From Tepidimonas fonticaldi (GTDB lineage Bacteria; Pseudomonadota; Gammaproteobacteria; Burkholderiales; Burkholderiaceae_C): 64,000 nucleotides of DNA. The stretch's first letter is position 1, and each line of letters opens with the position of its first letter. The notes beneath the pieces are model-generated. The model had not been told where the DNA came from. It made no database searches and saw only the letters and a list, made by a program, of their open reading frames with translations. The translations under genes were made by a program, and so were the position numbers. Location of the stretch: assembly GCF_007556755.1 (NCBI RefSeq), contig NZ_VJOO01000005.1, positions 62,001 to 126,000 on the forward strand, given 5' to 3'. Shown in pieces: positions 10,716-22,454 of this stretch.

Positions 10716-11926
10716 CCGGATCCGCCCCGGCATCCACGGCCGGTGAGCCGGCGCCGGGTGTCATTCTCGTCGGCGTCGACATCGGCCAGCCGCACTTCGA
10801 CGCCACCCTGGACGAGCTGGCCCAACTGGCCCAGTCGGCGGGGTACCGGGTGTGCGACAAGGTCGTCTGCCGCCGCCGCGCGCCCGATGCGGCGCTGTAC
10901 GTGGGCAGCGGCAAAGCGGACGAAATCGCAGCCCTTGCCGCGGCGCATGGCGCCAGCGAGGTGCTGTTCGACCAGTCCCTGAGCCCGGCGCAGCAGCGCA
11001 ACCTCGAGCGGCACCTCAAGATGCCGGTCAACGACCGGGTGTTGCTGATTCTGGACATCTTTGCCCAGCGGGCCCGCAGCCACGAGGGCAAGCTGCAGGT
11101 GGAGCTGGCGCGGCTGCGCTACCTGTCGACGCGGCTGGTGCGGCGCTGGTCGCACCTGGAGCGCCAAACGGGCGGCATCGGCCTGCGCGGCGGCCCCGGC
11201 GAGACCCAGATCGAGTTGGACCGGCGCATGATCGCCGAGGCGATCCAGCGCACCCGCGAGCGGCTCGAGCGGGTCAAGCGCCAGCGGCGCACCCAGCGCC
11301 GGCAGCGCGAGCGCCGCGGCACCTTCACCATTTCGCTGGTCGGCTACACCAACGCCGGCAAGTCCACGCTGTTCAACGCGCTGGTCAAGGCGCGCGCCTA
11401 CGCGGCCGACCAGTTGTTTGCGACGCTCGACACCACCACGCGCCAGATGTATCTGGGCGAGGTCGGCTGCAATGTGTCTTTGTCGGACACGGTCGGCTTC
11501 ATCCGCGACCTGCCTCACACGCTGGTCGAGGCCTTTGCCGCCACCTTGCAGGAGGCGCGCGACGCCGACTTGCTGCTGCACGTGGTCGATGCGGCCAATC
11601 CGCAACACCCGGAACAGATCGACAACGTGCAGCGCGTGCTGCACGAGATCGACGCGGCCGACGTGCCGCAGGTTCTGGTGTTCAACAAGATCGACGCCCT
11701 GCCGCCCGAGCGGCGCCCGCGCCAGCACCGCGATGTCACGGAACTCGAAGGGCGCAGCGTGACTCGGGTTTTCGTGAGCGCGCAGACCGGCGAGGGGCTC
11801 GACGCGTTGCGGGCGGTGCTGGCCGACGCCGTGCGCGAGCACCTCGCAATGCCCGACGGCGACGGGGGCGTGCCGCAATTCGGCACAATTCGCATGCCAT
11901 CCAACGATCCACGTTTTCATCCATGA
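10712..11926 (+). CDS. hflX: GTPase HflX
   Basis: Ribosome-associated GTPase that splits stalled or heat-damaged ribosomes. An N-terminal HflX domain covers about residues 15-200. The G domain follows, with the P-loop GYTNAGKST at about residue 211 and [11 protein letters not shown] as switch II. The [13 protein letters not shown] linker is diagnostic. GTG 10712 overlaps the hfq stop; the TGA overlaps the hflK ATG. Confidence 0.97.
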   Translation: MTGSAPASTAGEPAPGVILVGVDIGQPHFDATLDELAQLAQSAGYRVCDKVVCRRRAPDAALYVGSGKADEIAALAAAHGASEVLFDQSLSPAQQRNLERHLKMPVNDRVLLILDIFAQRARSHEGKLQVELARLRYLSTRLVRRWSHLERQTGGIGLRGGPGETQIELDRRMIAEAIQRTRERLERVKRQRRTQRRQRERRGTFTISLVGYTNAGKSTLFNALVKARAYAADQLFATLDTTTRQMYLGEVGCNVSLSDTVGFIRDLPHTLVEAFAATLQEARDADLLLHVVDAANPQHPEQIDNVQRVLHEIDAADVPQVLVFNKIDALPPERRPRQHRDVTELEGRSVTRVFVSAQTGEGLDALRAVLADAVREHLAMPDGDGGVPQFGTIRMPSNDPRFHP

Positions 11927-13290
11927 GCGACTTCCCCTTGGGCGCACGACCTTCTGGACGCGGGCCTGACCGCCTGGGCCTGTGGTCCCGGGCAGGCTGG
12001 GCGCGCCGCCTGCGCGCGGTGTTCAACCTCAACGACCCGCGCTGGGGGCGTGGGGAGGACGACGATGCCCGCGACGGTGGCGGACAGCGCCGGCCGTCGG
12101 GCGGGCAGACGCCGCCCGACCTGGACGAACTGTGGCGCGACTTCAACCGCAAGCTCGGCGGCCTGTTTGGCGGTCGCGGCGGTGGCCGCCCGCCGGGTGG
12201 CCCCGGCTGGGGCCGGGGGGAGGGCGGCGCGCCGATGCGCCCCGACCCCAAAGGGGCGGGCATCGGCGCCGGCCTGATCGTCGGCGTGGGTGTGCTGATC
12301 TGGCTGGGCACGGGCTTTTTCATCGTGCAGGAAGGCCAGCAGGCCGTCATCACCCAGTTCGGCCGCTACCACAGCACGGTCGGCGCCGGCTTCAACTGGC
12401 GGCTGCCGTATCCCATCCAGCGCCACGAATCGGTGTTCGTCACCCAGATCCGCTCGGTGGACATCGGCCGGGATGCGATCGTGCGCGCCACGGGCCTGCG
12501 CGAGTCGGCGATGCTGACCGAGGACGAGAACATCGTCGAGATCAAGTTTGCCGTGCAGTACCGCCTGAGCGACGCGCGCGCCTACCTGTTCAGCAGCCGC
12601 GACCCCGATGCGGCAGTGGTCAAGGCCGCCGAGACCGCCGTGCGCGAGGTGGTCGGCAAGATGAGGATGGACGCCGCGCTGGCCGAGGAGCGCGAGCAGA
12701 TCGCCCCCCGTGTGCGGACCTTGATGCAAAACATCCTGGACCGCTACAACGTCGGCATCGAGATCGTCGGCATCAACCTGCAGGCCGGCGGCGTGCGCCC
12801 GCCCGAGCAGGTACAGGCCGCGTTCGACGACGTGCTCAAGGCCGGGCAGGAGCGCGAGCGCGCCAAGAACGAGGCCGAGGCCTACGCCAACGACGTCGTG
12901 CCGCGGGCGCGCGGCGCGGCGTCGCGCCTGATCGAAGAGGCCGAGGGCTACAAGGCGCGCATCGTGGCGCAGGCGCAGGGTGATGCGCAGCGCTTCTCGC
13001 TCGTGCAGGCCGAGTATGCGAAGGCCCCGCAGGTCACGCGCGAGCGCCTGTATCTGGAGGCCATGCAGCAGATCTACACCAACGTCACGAAGATCATGGT
13101 GGATACCCGCCAGCAGTCCAGCCTGCTCTATTTGCCGCTGGACAAGATCATGCAACAGGTCAGCGCCGGACAGGGGCCAGTGGGGGCGGTGCCGTCGCCC
13201 GCCCCGTCGGCGGCCGCGTCGAGCGCGCCGGCCGCCGCCGATGCGCGCGGGCGTGACGACCTGCGCAGCCGCGACCGCGAAGGGCGCTGA
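11923..13290 (+). CDS. hflK: FtsH protease modulator HflK
   Basis: Stomatin/prohibitin-family protein that forms the large HflKC cage around FtsH in the inner membrane. The first 110 residues are Gly/Arg/Pro-rich and cytoplasmic. One transmembrane helix (about 116-136) precedes the SPFH domain and a long coiled-coil region. The last 35 residues are low-complexity. It is 455 residues long and co-encoded with hflC 14 bases downstream. ATG 11923 overlaps the hflX stop. Confidence 0.95.
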   Translation: MSDFPLGARPSGRGPDRLGLWSRAGWARRLRAVFNLNDPRWGRGEDDDARDGGGQRRPSGGQTPPDLDELWRDFNRKLGGLFGGRGGGRPPGGPGWGRGEGGAPMRPDPKGAGIGAGLIVGVGVLIWLGTGFFIVQEGQQAVITQFGRYHSTVGAGFNWRLPYPIQRHESVFVTQIRSVDIGRDAIVRATGLRESAMLTEDENIVEIKFAVQYRLSDARAYLFSSRDPDAAVVKAAETAVREVVGKMRMDAALAEEREQIAPRVRTLMQNILDRYNVGIEIVGINLQAGGVRPPEQVQAAFDDVLKAGQERERAKNEAEAYANDVVPRARGAASRLIEEAEGYKARIVAQAQGDAQRFSLVQAEYAKAPQVTRERLYLEAMQQIYTNVTKIMVDTRQQSSLLYLPLDKIMQQVSAGQGPVGAVPSPAPSAAASSAPAAADARGRDDLRSRDREGR

Positions 13291-13304
13291 ACGGAGCCGA
13301 CGCC

Positions 13305-14204
13305 ATGATGAACCGAATCGGATTCATTGCCTCTTCCCTGTTGGTCCTGCTGGCCATCGTCAGCTCCACCCTGTTCGTCGTCGATCAGCGCCAGTTCGGT
13401 GTGGTGTTTCAGTTCGGCCAGATCCGCAACGTGGTCACCGAGCCGGGCCTGAACTTCAAGCTGCCGCCGCCGTTCCAGAACGTGTCCTACATCGACAAGC
13501 GGCTGCTGACGCTGGAGAGCACCGACACCGAGCCGACGCTGACCGCCGAGAAGCAGCGCGTCGTCATCGACTGGTACGTGCGCTGGCGCATCTCCGACCC
13601 GTCGGCCTATATCCGCAACGTCGGGCTGGACGAGCGCGCCGGCGCCGCCCAGCTCAACCGCGTGGTGCGTAACGCCTTCCAGCAGGAGGTCAACAAGCGC
13701 ACTCTGCGCGAGCTGCTCTCCGCCAAGCGCGAGGAGCTGATGGCCGCGGTGCAGCGCGAGGTGCTGGCTGCGGTGCGCGGCGCCGAGAAGCCCTGGGGCA
13801 TGGACGTGGTCGACGTGCGCATCTCGCGCATCGACTACGCCGAGTCGATCACCCGCTCGGTCTACGACCGCATGGAGGCCGAGCGCAAGCGCGTGGCCAA
13901 CGAGCTGCGCTCCACCGGCTTCGCCGAAGGCGAGAAGATCCGTGCCGAGGCCGACCGCCAGCGCGAGGTCATTCTGGCGGACGCCTTCCGCCAGGCGCAG
14001 AAGATCAAGGGTGAAGGCGACGCCGAAGCGGCCCGCGTCTACAGCCAGGCGTTCGGCAAGGACCCGGCGTTCGCCCAGTTCTACCGCAGCCTCGAGGCCT
14101 ACAAGGCCAGCTTTGCCGGCAAGGGCGATGTGCTGGTGGTCGACCCCTCGTCCGAGTTCTTCAAGGCGTTCAAGGGCAGCGCGCCGGCGGCCGGGGCGCG
14201 CTGA
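13305..14204 (+). CDS. hflC: FtsH protease modulator HflC
   Basis: Partner of HflK in the membrane cage that restrains FtsH. An N-terminal transmembrane helix (about residues 5-23) precedes an SPFH domain that begins near VVDQRQFGVVFQFGQI. A helical region with the Glu/Lys/Arg-rich segment YDRMEAERKRVANELRSTG follows. The length of 299 residues is typical. Confidence 0.96.
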   Translation: MMNRIGFIASSLLVLLAIVSSTLFVVDQRQFGVVFQFGQIRNVVTEPGLNFKLPPPFQNVSYIDKRLLTLESTDTEPTLTAEKQRVVIDWYVRWRISDPSAYIRNVGLDERAGAAQLNRVVRNAFQQEVNKRTLRELLSAKREELMAAVQREVLAAVRGAEKPWGMDVVDVRISRIDYAESITRSVYDRMEAERKRVANELRSTGFAEGEKIRAEADRQREVILADAFRQAQKIKGEGDAEAARVYSQAFGKDPAFAQFYRSLEAYKASFAGKGDVLVVDPSSEFFKAFKGSAPAAGAR

Positions 14205-14219
14205 GGCGGTGATGCGTGA

Positions 14220-14240
14220 CCGGCCCCGGATCGGGGCCGG
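14220..14240. other. GC-rich hairpin between hflC and hisZ
   Basis: CCGGCCCCG (14220-14228) and CGGGGCCGG (14232-14240) form a perfect nine-pair stem with a three-base GAT loop. There is no T run, so it is not a classic terminator. It sits 2 bases upstream of the TAAAATC element for hisZ and might terminate hflC weakly or protect its 3' end. Confidence 0.35.
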
Positions 14241-14242
14241 GG

Positions 14243-14248
14243 TAAAAT
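14243..14248 (+). promoter_or_regulatory. -10-like element for hisZ (TAAAATC)
   Basis: TAAAAT followed by C lies 28 bases before the hisZ ATG. No -35 box is visible because the expected position falls in the GC-rich hairpin. It belongs to the recurring A-N-A-A-T-C set. Confidence 0.45.
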
Positions 14249-14276
14249 CCTGCCTTTGCCTGCTGCCGAACCACCC

Positions 14277-15455
14277 ATGTCTGCCTGGCTGCTGCCGGAT
14301 CACATCGCCGATGTGCTGCCCTCCGAGGCGCGCCACATCGAGGACTTGCGCCGCTCGCTGCTCGAAGCGGCGCGCCGCTACGGCTACGAGCTGGTCATCC
14401 CGCCACTGCTCGAACACCTGGAGTCGCTGCTGACGGGCACCGGCGAGGCGCTGGACCTGCAGACCTTCAAGCTGGTGGACCAGCTCTCGGGCCGGATGCT
14501 GGGACTGCGTGCCGACACCACGCCACAGGTCGCGCGCATCGATGCGCACCTGCTCAACCGCCAGGGCATTGCGCGGCTGTGCTACTGCGGGCCGGTGGTG
14601 CACACCCGCGCTGCCACCCACGGCACGCGCGAGCCGCTGCAGTTCGGCGCCGAAATCTACGGCCATGCCGGCCTGGAGGCCGATCTGGAGGTGCTCGAGC
14701 TCGCGCTCGACGCCCTGCGCGCGGCGGGACTGACGCGCCTGGGGGTGGACCTGGGCGACGTGCGCGTCGTCGATGCGGTGCTGGATGGCTGTCCGCTGCC
14801 GCCGGCGCGCATCGCGCGGCTGCATGCGGCGCTGGCGGCCAAGGATGCGGCCGCGCTGGCGGCGCTGGCCGCGGAATTGCCCCCCGCGGTACGCGACGGC
14901 CTGCTGGCCTTGCCCGAGCTGTATGGCGATGCGGCCGTCCTGGCCGAGGCCCGGCGGCGCCTGCCGGGCGGCGAGCGGCTGCAGCGGGCCCTGGACGATC
15001 TGTCCTGGCTGGCCGATCGCCTGCACGAGCGCGACCCGCTGGTTTCCGTCACCTTCGATCTGGCGGATCTGCGTGGCTACGCCTACTACACGGGCGTGCG
15101 GTTTTCGCTGTTTGGCGCCGGTGGAGCCGAGCGGCAGGAAATCGCGCGTGGTGGCCGTTACGACGAGGTGGGCGCGGTCTTTGGGCGCCGCCGTCCCGCG
15201 GCCGGCTTCAGCCTGGATCTCAAGCAACTGGTCCGGCTGGCCCCGGCCCCCGCGCTGCGGCCGGCGATCCGGGCACCGTGGCGCGACGATGGCGCCCTGC
15301 GTGCGGCCATCGCCCAACTGCGCGCGGCCGGCGAAACCGTGGTCTGCGTGCTGCCCGGGCACGAGCACGAGGTGGACGAATTTGCCTGCGACCGCACGCT
15401 GGTCGAACGCGACGGCGCGTGGGTGGTGCAACCGCTCGCGGCGCAGGCGAGCTGA
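14277..15455 (+). CDS. hisZ: ATP phosphoribosyltransferase regulatory subunit HisZ
   Basis: HisRS-like protein without tRNA-charging activity that activates short-form HisG in the first step of histidine synthesis. Class II aminoacyl-tRNA synthetase core elements are recognisable ([33 protein letters not shown]), but there is no anticodon-binding domain. The length is 392 residues. ATG 14277 is preferred to an upstream TTG because it fits the family N-terminus [15 protein letters not shown]. hisG is not in this window. The order hflC-hisZ-purA is typical of Burkholderiales. Confidence 0.93.
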   Translation: MSAWLLPDHIADVLPSEARHIEDLRRSLLEAARRYGYELVIPPLLEHLESLLTGTGEALDLQTFKLVDQLSGRMLGLRADTTPQVARIDAHLLNRQGIARLCYCGPVVHTRAATHGTREPLQFGAEIYGHAGLEADLEVLELALDALRAAGLTRLGVDLGDVRVVDAVLDGCPLPPARIARLHAALAAKDAAALAALAAELPPAVRDGLLALPELYGDAAVLAEARRRLPGGERLQRALDDLSWLADRLHERDPLVSVTFDLADLRGYAYYTGVRFSLFGAGGAERQEIARGGRYDEVGAVFGRRRPAAGFSLDLKQLVRLAPAPALRPAIRAPWRDDGALRAAIAQLRAAGETVVCVLPGHEHEVDEFACDRTLVERDGAWVVQPLAAQAS

Positions 15456-16913
<1,458 letters not shown>

Positions 16914-16945
16914 GGCCCCCGCAGCGCCACGCGAAAGACCCCGAT

Positions 16946-17470
16946 ATGCTCACCGAAGACGGCAAGCACCTGTACGTCTCGTACGACGAGTACCACAACC
17001 TGATCGAAAAGCTCGCGATCAAAATCCACCAGTCGGGCTGGGACTTCGACACCATCCTGTGCCTGGCGCGCGGCGGCATGCGCCCCGGCGACATCCTCAG
17101 CCGCATCTTCGACAAGCCGCTGGCCATCATGTCCACCAGCTCCTACCGCGCGGAGGGCGGCACGGTGCGCGGCCAGCTGGACATCGCGCGCTACATCACC
17201 ACGCCCAAGGGCGAGATCGCCGGCCGCGTCCTGCTGGTCGATGACCTGGCCGACTCGGGCCATACGCTCAAGGCCGTGATCGACATGCTGCGCACCAACT
17301 ACGCGCCGATCACCGAGTTGCGCAGCGCCGTCATCTGGACCAAGGGCGTGTCCATTTTCACGCCGGACTATTCGGTGGAGTTTTTGCCCACCAACCCCTG
17401 GATCCACCAGCCGTTCGAGTGCTACGACAACCTGCGGCCCGAGCAGCTGCTGGCCAAGTGGAAGATCTGA
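16946..17470 (+). CDS. Phosphoribosyltransferase, hypoxanthine/guanine type fold
   Basis: A 174-residue type I phosphoribosyltransferase. The PRPP-binding motif is VLLVDDLADSGHTLK and the N-terminal hood contains CLARGGMRPGDILSR. It is probably a purine salvage enzyme, but substrate specificity (hypoxanthine, guanine or xanthine) cannot be read from the sequence. Its position 32 bases after purA supports a purine role. ATG 16946 gives MLTEDGKHLYVSYDEYH, similar to relatives annotated only as phosphoribosyltransferase. Confidence 0.85.
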   Translation: MLTEDGKHLYVSYDEYHNLIEKLAIKIHQSGWDFDTILCLARGGMRPGDILSRIFDKPLAIMSTSSYRAEGGTVRGQLDIARYITTPKGEIAGRVLLVDDLADSGHTLKAVIDMLRTNYAPITELRSAVIWTKGVSIFTPDYSVEFLPTNPWIHQPFECYDNLRPEQLLAKWKI

Positions 17471-17475
17471 CCGCC

Positions 17476-18669
17476 ATGGGGGCGGCACCTGCGGGCGAGG
17501 CCACGCGCCTGATTCATCACCCCTACCGCGCACCGGACGGCTTCGACGCCGTGATGGTGCCGGTACACAAGGCCTCGACCGTCTTCTTCCCCAACGTCGC
17601 GGCGATGCGCGAGCGCCAGTGGCAGGACAAGTCCGGCTACACCTACGGTCTGCACGGCACGCCCACCACCTTCACGCTGGAGGAGCGCCTGGCCACCCTG
17701 GAAGGGGGGCGCCACTGCATTCTGGCCCCCAGCGGTTTGGCCGCCATCGCGCTGGTCGATCTGGCGTTTTTGCGTGCCGGCGATGAAGTGCTGATCCCCG
17801 ACAACGCCTACGGCCCCAACAAGGCGCTGGCCAGCCACGAGCTGGCCGCCTGGGGCATCCGGCACCGCATCTACGATCCCATGGATCCTGCGGATCTGGC
17901 TGCGGCCATCACACCCCAGACGCGCCTGGTGTGGCTGGAGGCGGCCGGCTCGGTCACGCTGGAGTTTCCGGACGTGCCCGCGCTGGTCGGCGTCGTTCGC
18001 GCTGCGAATGAGGGACGCGCGCGGCCCATCGTCACGGCGCTGGACGACACATGGGGCGCCGGGGTGGCCTTCAACCCGTTCGATCTGGGGGTGGACGTGG
18101 CCATGCAGGCCCTCACCAAATACCCCAGCGGGGGCGCCGACGTGTTGATGGGCTCCGTCGTCACGCGGGACGAGGCCCTGCACCGTGCACTGCTGTCCAC
18201 CCACATGCGCCTGGGCCTGGGCGTCGGGGCCAACGACGTCGAGGCCGTGTTGCGCGGCCTGCCCAGTCTGCCCTTGCGCTATCACGCGCAAGACGCCGCC
18301 ACGCGCGAGTTGGCCGCGTGGATGCAGACCCAGCCGCACGTGGCCCGGGTGTTTCATCCGGCACTGCCGGACTCCCCCGGCCATGCCGCATGGCGCCGCG
18401 ACGCCCGCGCCGCGGGCTGCCTGTTCAGCGTCGTGTTCGATCCGGCGATCCCCGCGCAGCGGGTGGATGCCTTCTGCGATGCCTTGCGGGTGTTTCGCCT
18501 GGGGTACAGCTGGGCCGGACCGGTCAGCCTGTGCGTGCCCTACGACATCCCGACGATGCGCGCGCGTCCCTGGCCCTACGCCCCCCGGCTGGTGCGGTTG
18601 GCCGTGGGGCTGGAGGATGTGGAGGATCTGCGCGCCGATTTGAGGCGGGCGTTGACAAAGCTGGGCTGA
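17476..18669 (+). CDS. metC: Cystathionine beta-lyase
   Basis: PLP enzyme of the Cys/Met metabolism family that cleaves cystathionine to homocysteine, pyruvate and ammonia. The N-terminal segment PVHKASTVFFPNV and the substrate-binding YTYGLHGTPTTFTLEERLA are typical of proteobacterial MetC. The PLP lysine is in the QALTKYPSGGADVLMGSV motif. It is 397 residues long and starts 5 bases after the phosphoribosyltransferase. A related gamma-synthase or lyase activity cannot be excluded from sequence alone. Confidence 0.88.
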   Translation: MGAAPAGEATRLIHHPYRAPDGFDAVMVPVHKASTVFFPNVAAMRERQWQDKSGYTYGLHGTPTTFTLEERLATLEGGRHCILAPSGLAAIALVDLAFLRAGDEVLIPDNAYGPNKALASHELAAWGIRHRIYDPMDPADLAAAITPQTRLVWLEAAGSVTLEFPDVPALVGVVRAANEGRARPIVTALDDTWGAGVAFNPFDLGVDVAMQALTKYPSGGADVLMGSVVTRDEALHRALLSTHMRLGLGVGANDVEAVLRGLPSLPLRYHAQDAATRELAAWMQTQPHVARVFHPALPDSPGHAAWRRDARAAGCLFSVVFDPAIPAQRVDAFCDALRVFRLGYSWAGPVSLCVPYDIPTMRARPWPYAPRLVRLAVGLEDVEDLRADLRRALTKLG

Positions 18670-18715
18670 CGGGCTTCGAGGAGCTTGGCCACCATCTGAT
18701 GGGGTTGGCTCGGTG

Positions 18716-19669
18716 TCATCGAAGTTGAGTGTGACGGGCGATTTGCGCGGCTAGCCGGGCACCGGTGCGGGCGGTTTGGCCGTCCCGGTCCAGCGCCGGA
18801 TTGAGCTCAGCGATGTCGGCCGCCACCACTTTGCCGCTCATGAGCACCGTGTCCATCAGTGGGATCAGCCAGGGCAGGGGCACGCCCAGCGTCGCCGGGG
18901 CGCTGACGCCCGGGGCTTGGTGCGCCGGCAGCACGTCCAGGCAGATGGTGAGATAGACCGCATCGCAGGCGGCCAGGTCCGCTTGCAGCGCTGCGCGGGC
19001 GGCGGCCACATCGGCTTCGGTTTGCAAGGCTTCGTCCAACCGGTAGCGCACCCCCAGCGCGTGCGCCCGGTCGAACAGCGCCTGGGTGTTGGCGTAGCGG
19101 CTGATGCCCAGCACGTGGTAGTCAAAGGGGCGGCCCTGGGCTTGGCACCATTGCGCGATTTGCCGAAACGGCGTGCCTGAGTTGGCCTGGGCTGCGTGAC
19201 GCAGGTCGAAGTGGGCGTCGAAATTGACGATGAGCAGTCGCTGCCGCTTGGGCTCGGCCTGCACGATACCCTGGAACGTGCCCCACGCCACCTCATGCCC
19301 GCCGCCGAGCACCAGGGGGAAGGCGCCTTGCGCCAGTACCTCGGCCACTCGGGCGGCCAGGGCGGTTTGGGCCGCCTCCAGCGCTTGGCCTTCGCACGTC
19401 ACGTCGCCGCCGTCCCACAGCGTGGGCTCGCCCAGCACAGGCAGGTTGGCCAGCGCCTGCCGCAGGGCAGCCGGCCCCTGGGCCGCGCCGGGGCGGCCGC
19501 CGTTGCGCCGCACCCCTTCATCGCAGGCAAAGCCCAGCAGCGCCACGCCGCCGCGGGCTTGCGCATGCCAGGGGCGCACGTGTTGGTGCCAGCGGGTGGT
19601 GACGCCGATTTCTTCGGTATCGATGCGGCCTTGCCACACCAAGGGCTGGCCGGGGGCGGGCGCGTTCAT
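18716..19669 (-). CDS. hutG: Formimidoylglutamase
   Basis: Last step of histidine degradation: hydrolyses N-formimidoylglutamate to glutamate and formamide. It is an arginase-superfamily protein of 317 residues. Metal-ligand motifs GGGHE (H125) and DAHFD (D151, H153, D155) are intact. At the fourth motif the sequence is TICLD, with C243 where most superfamily members have Asp and D245 retained. ATG 19669 overlaps the hutI stop (ATGA), so it is translated as part of the hut chain. No hutF is present, consistent with the one-step route. Confidence 0.9.
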   Translation of the reverse strand: MNAPAPGQPLVWQGRIDTEEIGVTTRWHQHVRPWHAQARGGVALLGFACDEGVRRNGGRPGAAQGPAALRQALANLPVLGEPTLWDGGDVTCEGQALEAAQTALAARVAEVLAQGAFPLVLGGGHEVAWGTFQGIVQAEPKRQRLLIVNFDAHFDLRHAAQANSGTPFRQIAQWCQAQGRPFDYHVLGISRYANTQALFDRAHALGVRYRLDEALQTEADVAAARAALQADLAACDAVYLTICLDVLPAHQAPGVSAPATLGVPLPWLIPLMDTVLMSGKVVAADIAELNPALDRDGQTARTGARLAAQIARHTQLR

Positions 19670-20898
19670 GCGGGGGCTTCCGAAGTCATGCGCCGTCCGC
19701 CGACGACCACGCCTAGGCAGGCGTCGTGGCCGAACCAATAGGTCAGCTCGTTGGGGTGCTGCAAATCCCATAGCGCCAGATCCGCGCGCTGGCCCACGGC
19801 CAGGGTACCGCGGTCGCGCAGGCCGAGGGCCCGTGCCGCGTGGACGGTGATGCCGCGCACAGCCTCCAACGGCGTAAGGCGGAAGAATCTGCAGGCCATG
19901 TGCGCCATCAGCGGCAGCGACAGGGCCGGCGATGTGCCGGGGTTGTGGTCGGTGGCAATCGCCATGGGCACGCCGGCTTCGCGCAGGGCAGCGATTGGCG
20001 GCAGCTGCGTTTCGCACAGCATGTAAAACGCCCCGGGCAGCAGCATGGCCACCGTGCCGGCGGCCTGCATGGCCGCCACGCCCGCGGGGCTGAGGTGTTC
20101 CAGATGGTCGCAAGAGAGGGCGCCAAAGCTGGCCGCCAGAGCCGCGCCGCCTTGGTCGGAGAGTTGCTCGGCGTGCAGCTTTACCGGCAGCCCCAGGCGC
20201 TGGGCGGTTTCGAACACGCGCCGGGTTTGTGCAGGAGTAAAGCCGATGTGCTCGCAGAACGCGTCCACCGCATCGAGCAAGCCTTGCGCGTGCCACTCGG
20301 GCAGCCAGGCGCACACTGCGTCGATGTAGTCGTCGGCCCGGCCTTCGAATTCGGCAGGCACGGCGTGCGCCGCCAGGCAGGTGACCTGCACCCCGATGCC
20401 CAGGGTCTGTCCCAGGCGGCGGGCCACGCGCAGGCAGCGGGCTTCGTCGGCCAGCGACAGGCCGTAGCCGGACTTGATTTCCACCGTGGTCACGCCCGAG
20501 CGCATAAGGGCGCGGGCGCGGCGCAGCGCCTGGGCCAGCAGGCTTTCTTCGCTTGCGGCTCGGGTGGCCGCCACCGTGGCGCGGATGCCGCCGCCGGCGC
20601 GGGCGATGGCTTCGTAGCTCGCGCCATTGAGGCGCTGCTCGGCTTCATCGGCGCGGTGGCCGCCATAGACCAAATGGGTGTGCCCGTCGATCAAACCCGG
20701 GGTCAGCAAAGCGCCTTGCAGGTTATATTCCTCGTCCACCTGCAGTGCAGCGGGCAGGTCGGCCTGCCGGCCCAGCCAGGCGATGCGCTCGCCTTCGGCC
20801 AGCAGGGTCCCGTCTTCGATCAGGCCCCAGCCGGGGCCGGTCATGGTCGCCAGCCGGGCGTTGCGCCATAGGCGGCGCGGGGTATGGTCGGTATTCAT
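19666..20898 (-). CDS. hutI: Imidazolonepropionase
   Basis: Third step of histidine degradation: opens imidazolone-5-propionate to N-formimidoylglutamate. Amidohydrolase with the metal motif HTH in [13 protein letters not shown], a later [11 protein letters not shown] segment, and [10 protein letters not shown] near the C-terminus. It is 410 residues from ATG 20898, which overlaps the hutH stop by four bases. An in-frame upstream Met exists but lies within hutH. Confidence 0.96.
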   Translation of the reverse strand: MNTDHTPRRLWRNARLATMTGPGWGLIEDGTLLAEGERIAWLGRQADLPAALQVDEEYNLQGALLTPGLIDGHTHLVYGGHRADEAEQRLNGASYEAIARAGGGIRATVAATRAASEESLLAQALRRARALMRSGVTTVEIKSGYGLSLADEARCLRVARRLGQTLGIGVQVTCLAAHAVPAEFEGRADDYIDAVCAWLPEWHAQGLLDAVDAFCEHIGFTPAQTRRVFETAQRLGLPVKLHAEQLSDQGGAALAASFGALSCDHLEHLSPAGVAAMQAAGTVAMLLPGAFYMLCETQLPPIAALREAGVPMAIATDHNPGTSPALSLPLMAHMACRFFRLTPLEAVRGITVHAARALGLRDRGTLAVGQRADLALWDLQHPNELTYWFGHDACLGVVVGGRRMTSEAPA

Positions 20899-22454
20899 GC
20901 CCCGTCGCCCCAAAGCAGGCTCAGCACATCGGCATTGCCCTCAGCGGCGCGGCCCTGCATCACCAGGGTTTTGGCCGCTTCGATGTCGGGGGCGAACAGC
21001 CGGTCGTGTGCGTAAAACGGCACCTGCGCCCGCAGCACCGCATGGGCTTTTTGCAGCCGCTGCGAAGTCAGCAGGGGGCGGTGAAAATCCACCCCTTGCG
21101 CCGCGGCCAGCCACTCGATGCCCAGAATGGTGGCGGTGTTGTCGGCCATCTCGGCCAAGCGCCGGCCGGCGTAGGTGGCCATGCTCACATGGTCTTCTTG
21201 ATTGGCGCTGGTGGGCAGGCTGTCCACGCTGGCCGGGTGGGCGTGGGATTTGTTCTCCGAGGCCAGCGCGGCGGCGGTGACGTGGGCGATCATGAAGCCG
21301 CTGTTCAGCCCCGGGTTGTTCACCAGGAAGGGTGGCAACCCCGAGAGGGTGCTGTCGATCAGCAGCGCGATGCGTCGCTCGGAAATGGCTCCGATTTCGC
21401 TGATGGCCAGGGCCAGCGTGTCGGCCGCAAACGCCACCGGCTCGGCGTGGAAGTTGCCACCCGAGAGTACCTCGCCGGTGTCGGTGAAGACGAGCGGGTT
21501 GTCGGTGACGGCGTTGGCCTCGATCAGCAGCGTGCGGGCGGCCTGGGCGATGAGGTCGCGGCAGGCGCCCATCACCTGGGGCTGGCAGCGCAGGCTGTAG
21601 GGGTCTTGCACGCGCTCGTCGTTGTCCAGATGGGACAGGCGGATCTGACTGCCCTGCAACAGCGCCCGCGTGACGGCGGCGCTGGCGATCTGCCCCGGTT
21701 GGCCCCGCACCGCGTGGATGCGCGGGTCGAAGGGGGCGTCGCTGCCTTTGGCGGCATCGACGGACAGCGCGCCAATCACCGTGCCGGCTTCCAGCAAGCG
21801 TTCGGCCATGAACAGGCCGTGCAAGGCCAGGGCGGTGGACACTTGGGTGCCGTTGATGAGGGCCAGCCCTTCCTTGGCCGCCAGCGTCAGCGGGGCGATG
21901 CCTGCGGCGTTCAAGGCTTGCGCTGCCGGTTGCCATTGGCCCTGGTACCAGACTTCGCCTTCGCCCATCAGCGCCAGCGTCATGTGCGACAGGGGGGCCA
22001 AATCGCCGGAAGCGCCCACCGAGCCCTTGACCGGAATGCGCGGCACGATGCCGGCGTTGAGCACAGCCAGCAGCGTGTCCACCACCACCGGGCGCACGCC
22101 CGAGTAGCCGCGCGCCAGGCTGGCGGCCTTCATCACCATCACCAGCCGCACGGTGGCCGCGCTCATCGGCTCGCCGCTGCCCACCGAGTGAGACAGGATC
22201 AGGTTGCGCTGCAGCGCCTCCAATTGATCGTCGGGAATGCGCGTCTTGGCCAGTTTGCCGAAGCCGGTGTTGATGCCGTAGGCCGCATCGCCCTGGTCCA
22301 CGATGGACTGGATGGCCGCGCTCGATGCGCGCATGGCCTCGTAAGCCTCGGCAGGCAGAGACGCTTGCACCGGGCTGAGCCAGACGGTGCGCAGGTCGGC
22401 CAGGGTCATCTGGCCGGGTTGAATCAGCAAGGAGTGGATCATGGTCGTCATCAT
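20895..22454 (-). CDS. hutH: Histidine ammonia-lyase
   Basis: First step of histidine degradation: deaminates histidine to urocanate. The self-forming MIO cofactor triad is A148-S149-G150 in the motif [12 protein letters not shown]. It is 519 residues. The start could be either of two adjacent ATG codons (22454 or 22451) or the ATG of MIHS. The first overlaps the hutU stop as ATGA and is used here. Confidence 0.97.
   Translation of the reverse strand: MMTTMIHSLLIQPGQMTLADLRTVWLSPVQASLPAEAYEAMRASSAAIQSIVDQGDAAYGINTGFGKLAKTRIPDDQLEALQRNLILSHSVGSGEPMSAATVRLVMVMKAASLARGYSGVRPVVVDTLLAVLNAGIVPRIPVKGSVGASGDLAPLSHMTLALMGEGEVWYQGQWQPAAQALNAAGIAPLTLAAKEGLALINGTQVSTALALHGLFMAERLLEAGTVIGALSVDAAKGSDAPFDPRIHAVRGQPGQIASAAVTRALLQGSQIRLSHLDNDERVQDPYSLRCQPQVMGACRDLIAQAARTLLIEANAVTDNPLVFTDTGEVLSGGNFHAEPVAFAADTLALAISEIGAISERRIALLIDSTLSGLPPFLVNNPGLNSGFMIAHVTAAALASENKSHAHPASVDSLPTSANQEDHVSMATYAGRRLAEMADNTATILGIEWLAAAQGVDFHRPLLTSQRLQKAHAVLRAQVPFYAHDRLFAPDIEAAKTLVMQGRAAEGNADVLSLLWGDGA

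Noticed and set aside
14220-14240. Classic terminator after hflC
   Set aside because: The stem is perfect but there is no T run, so it is only listed as a hairpin.
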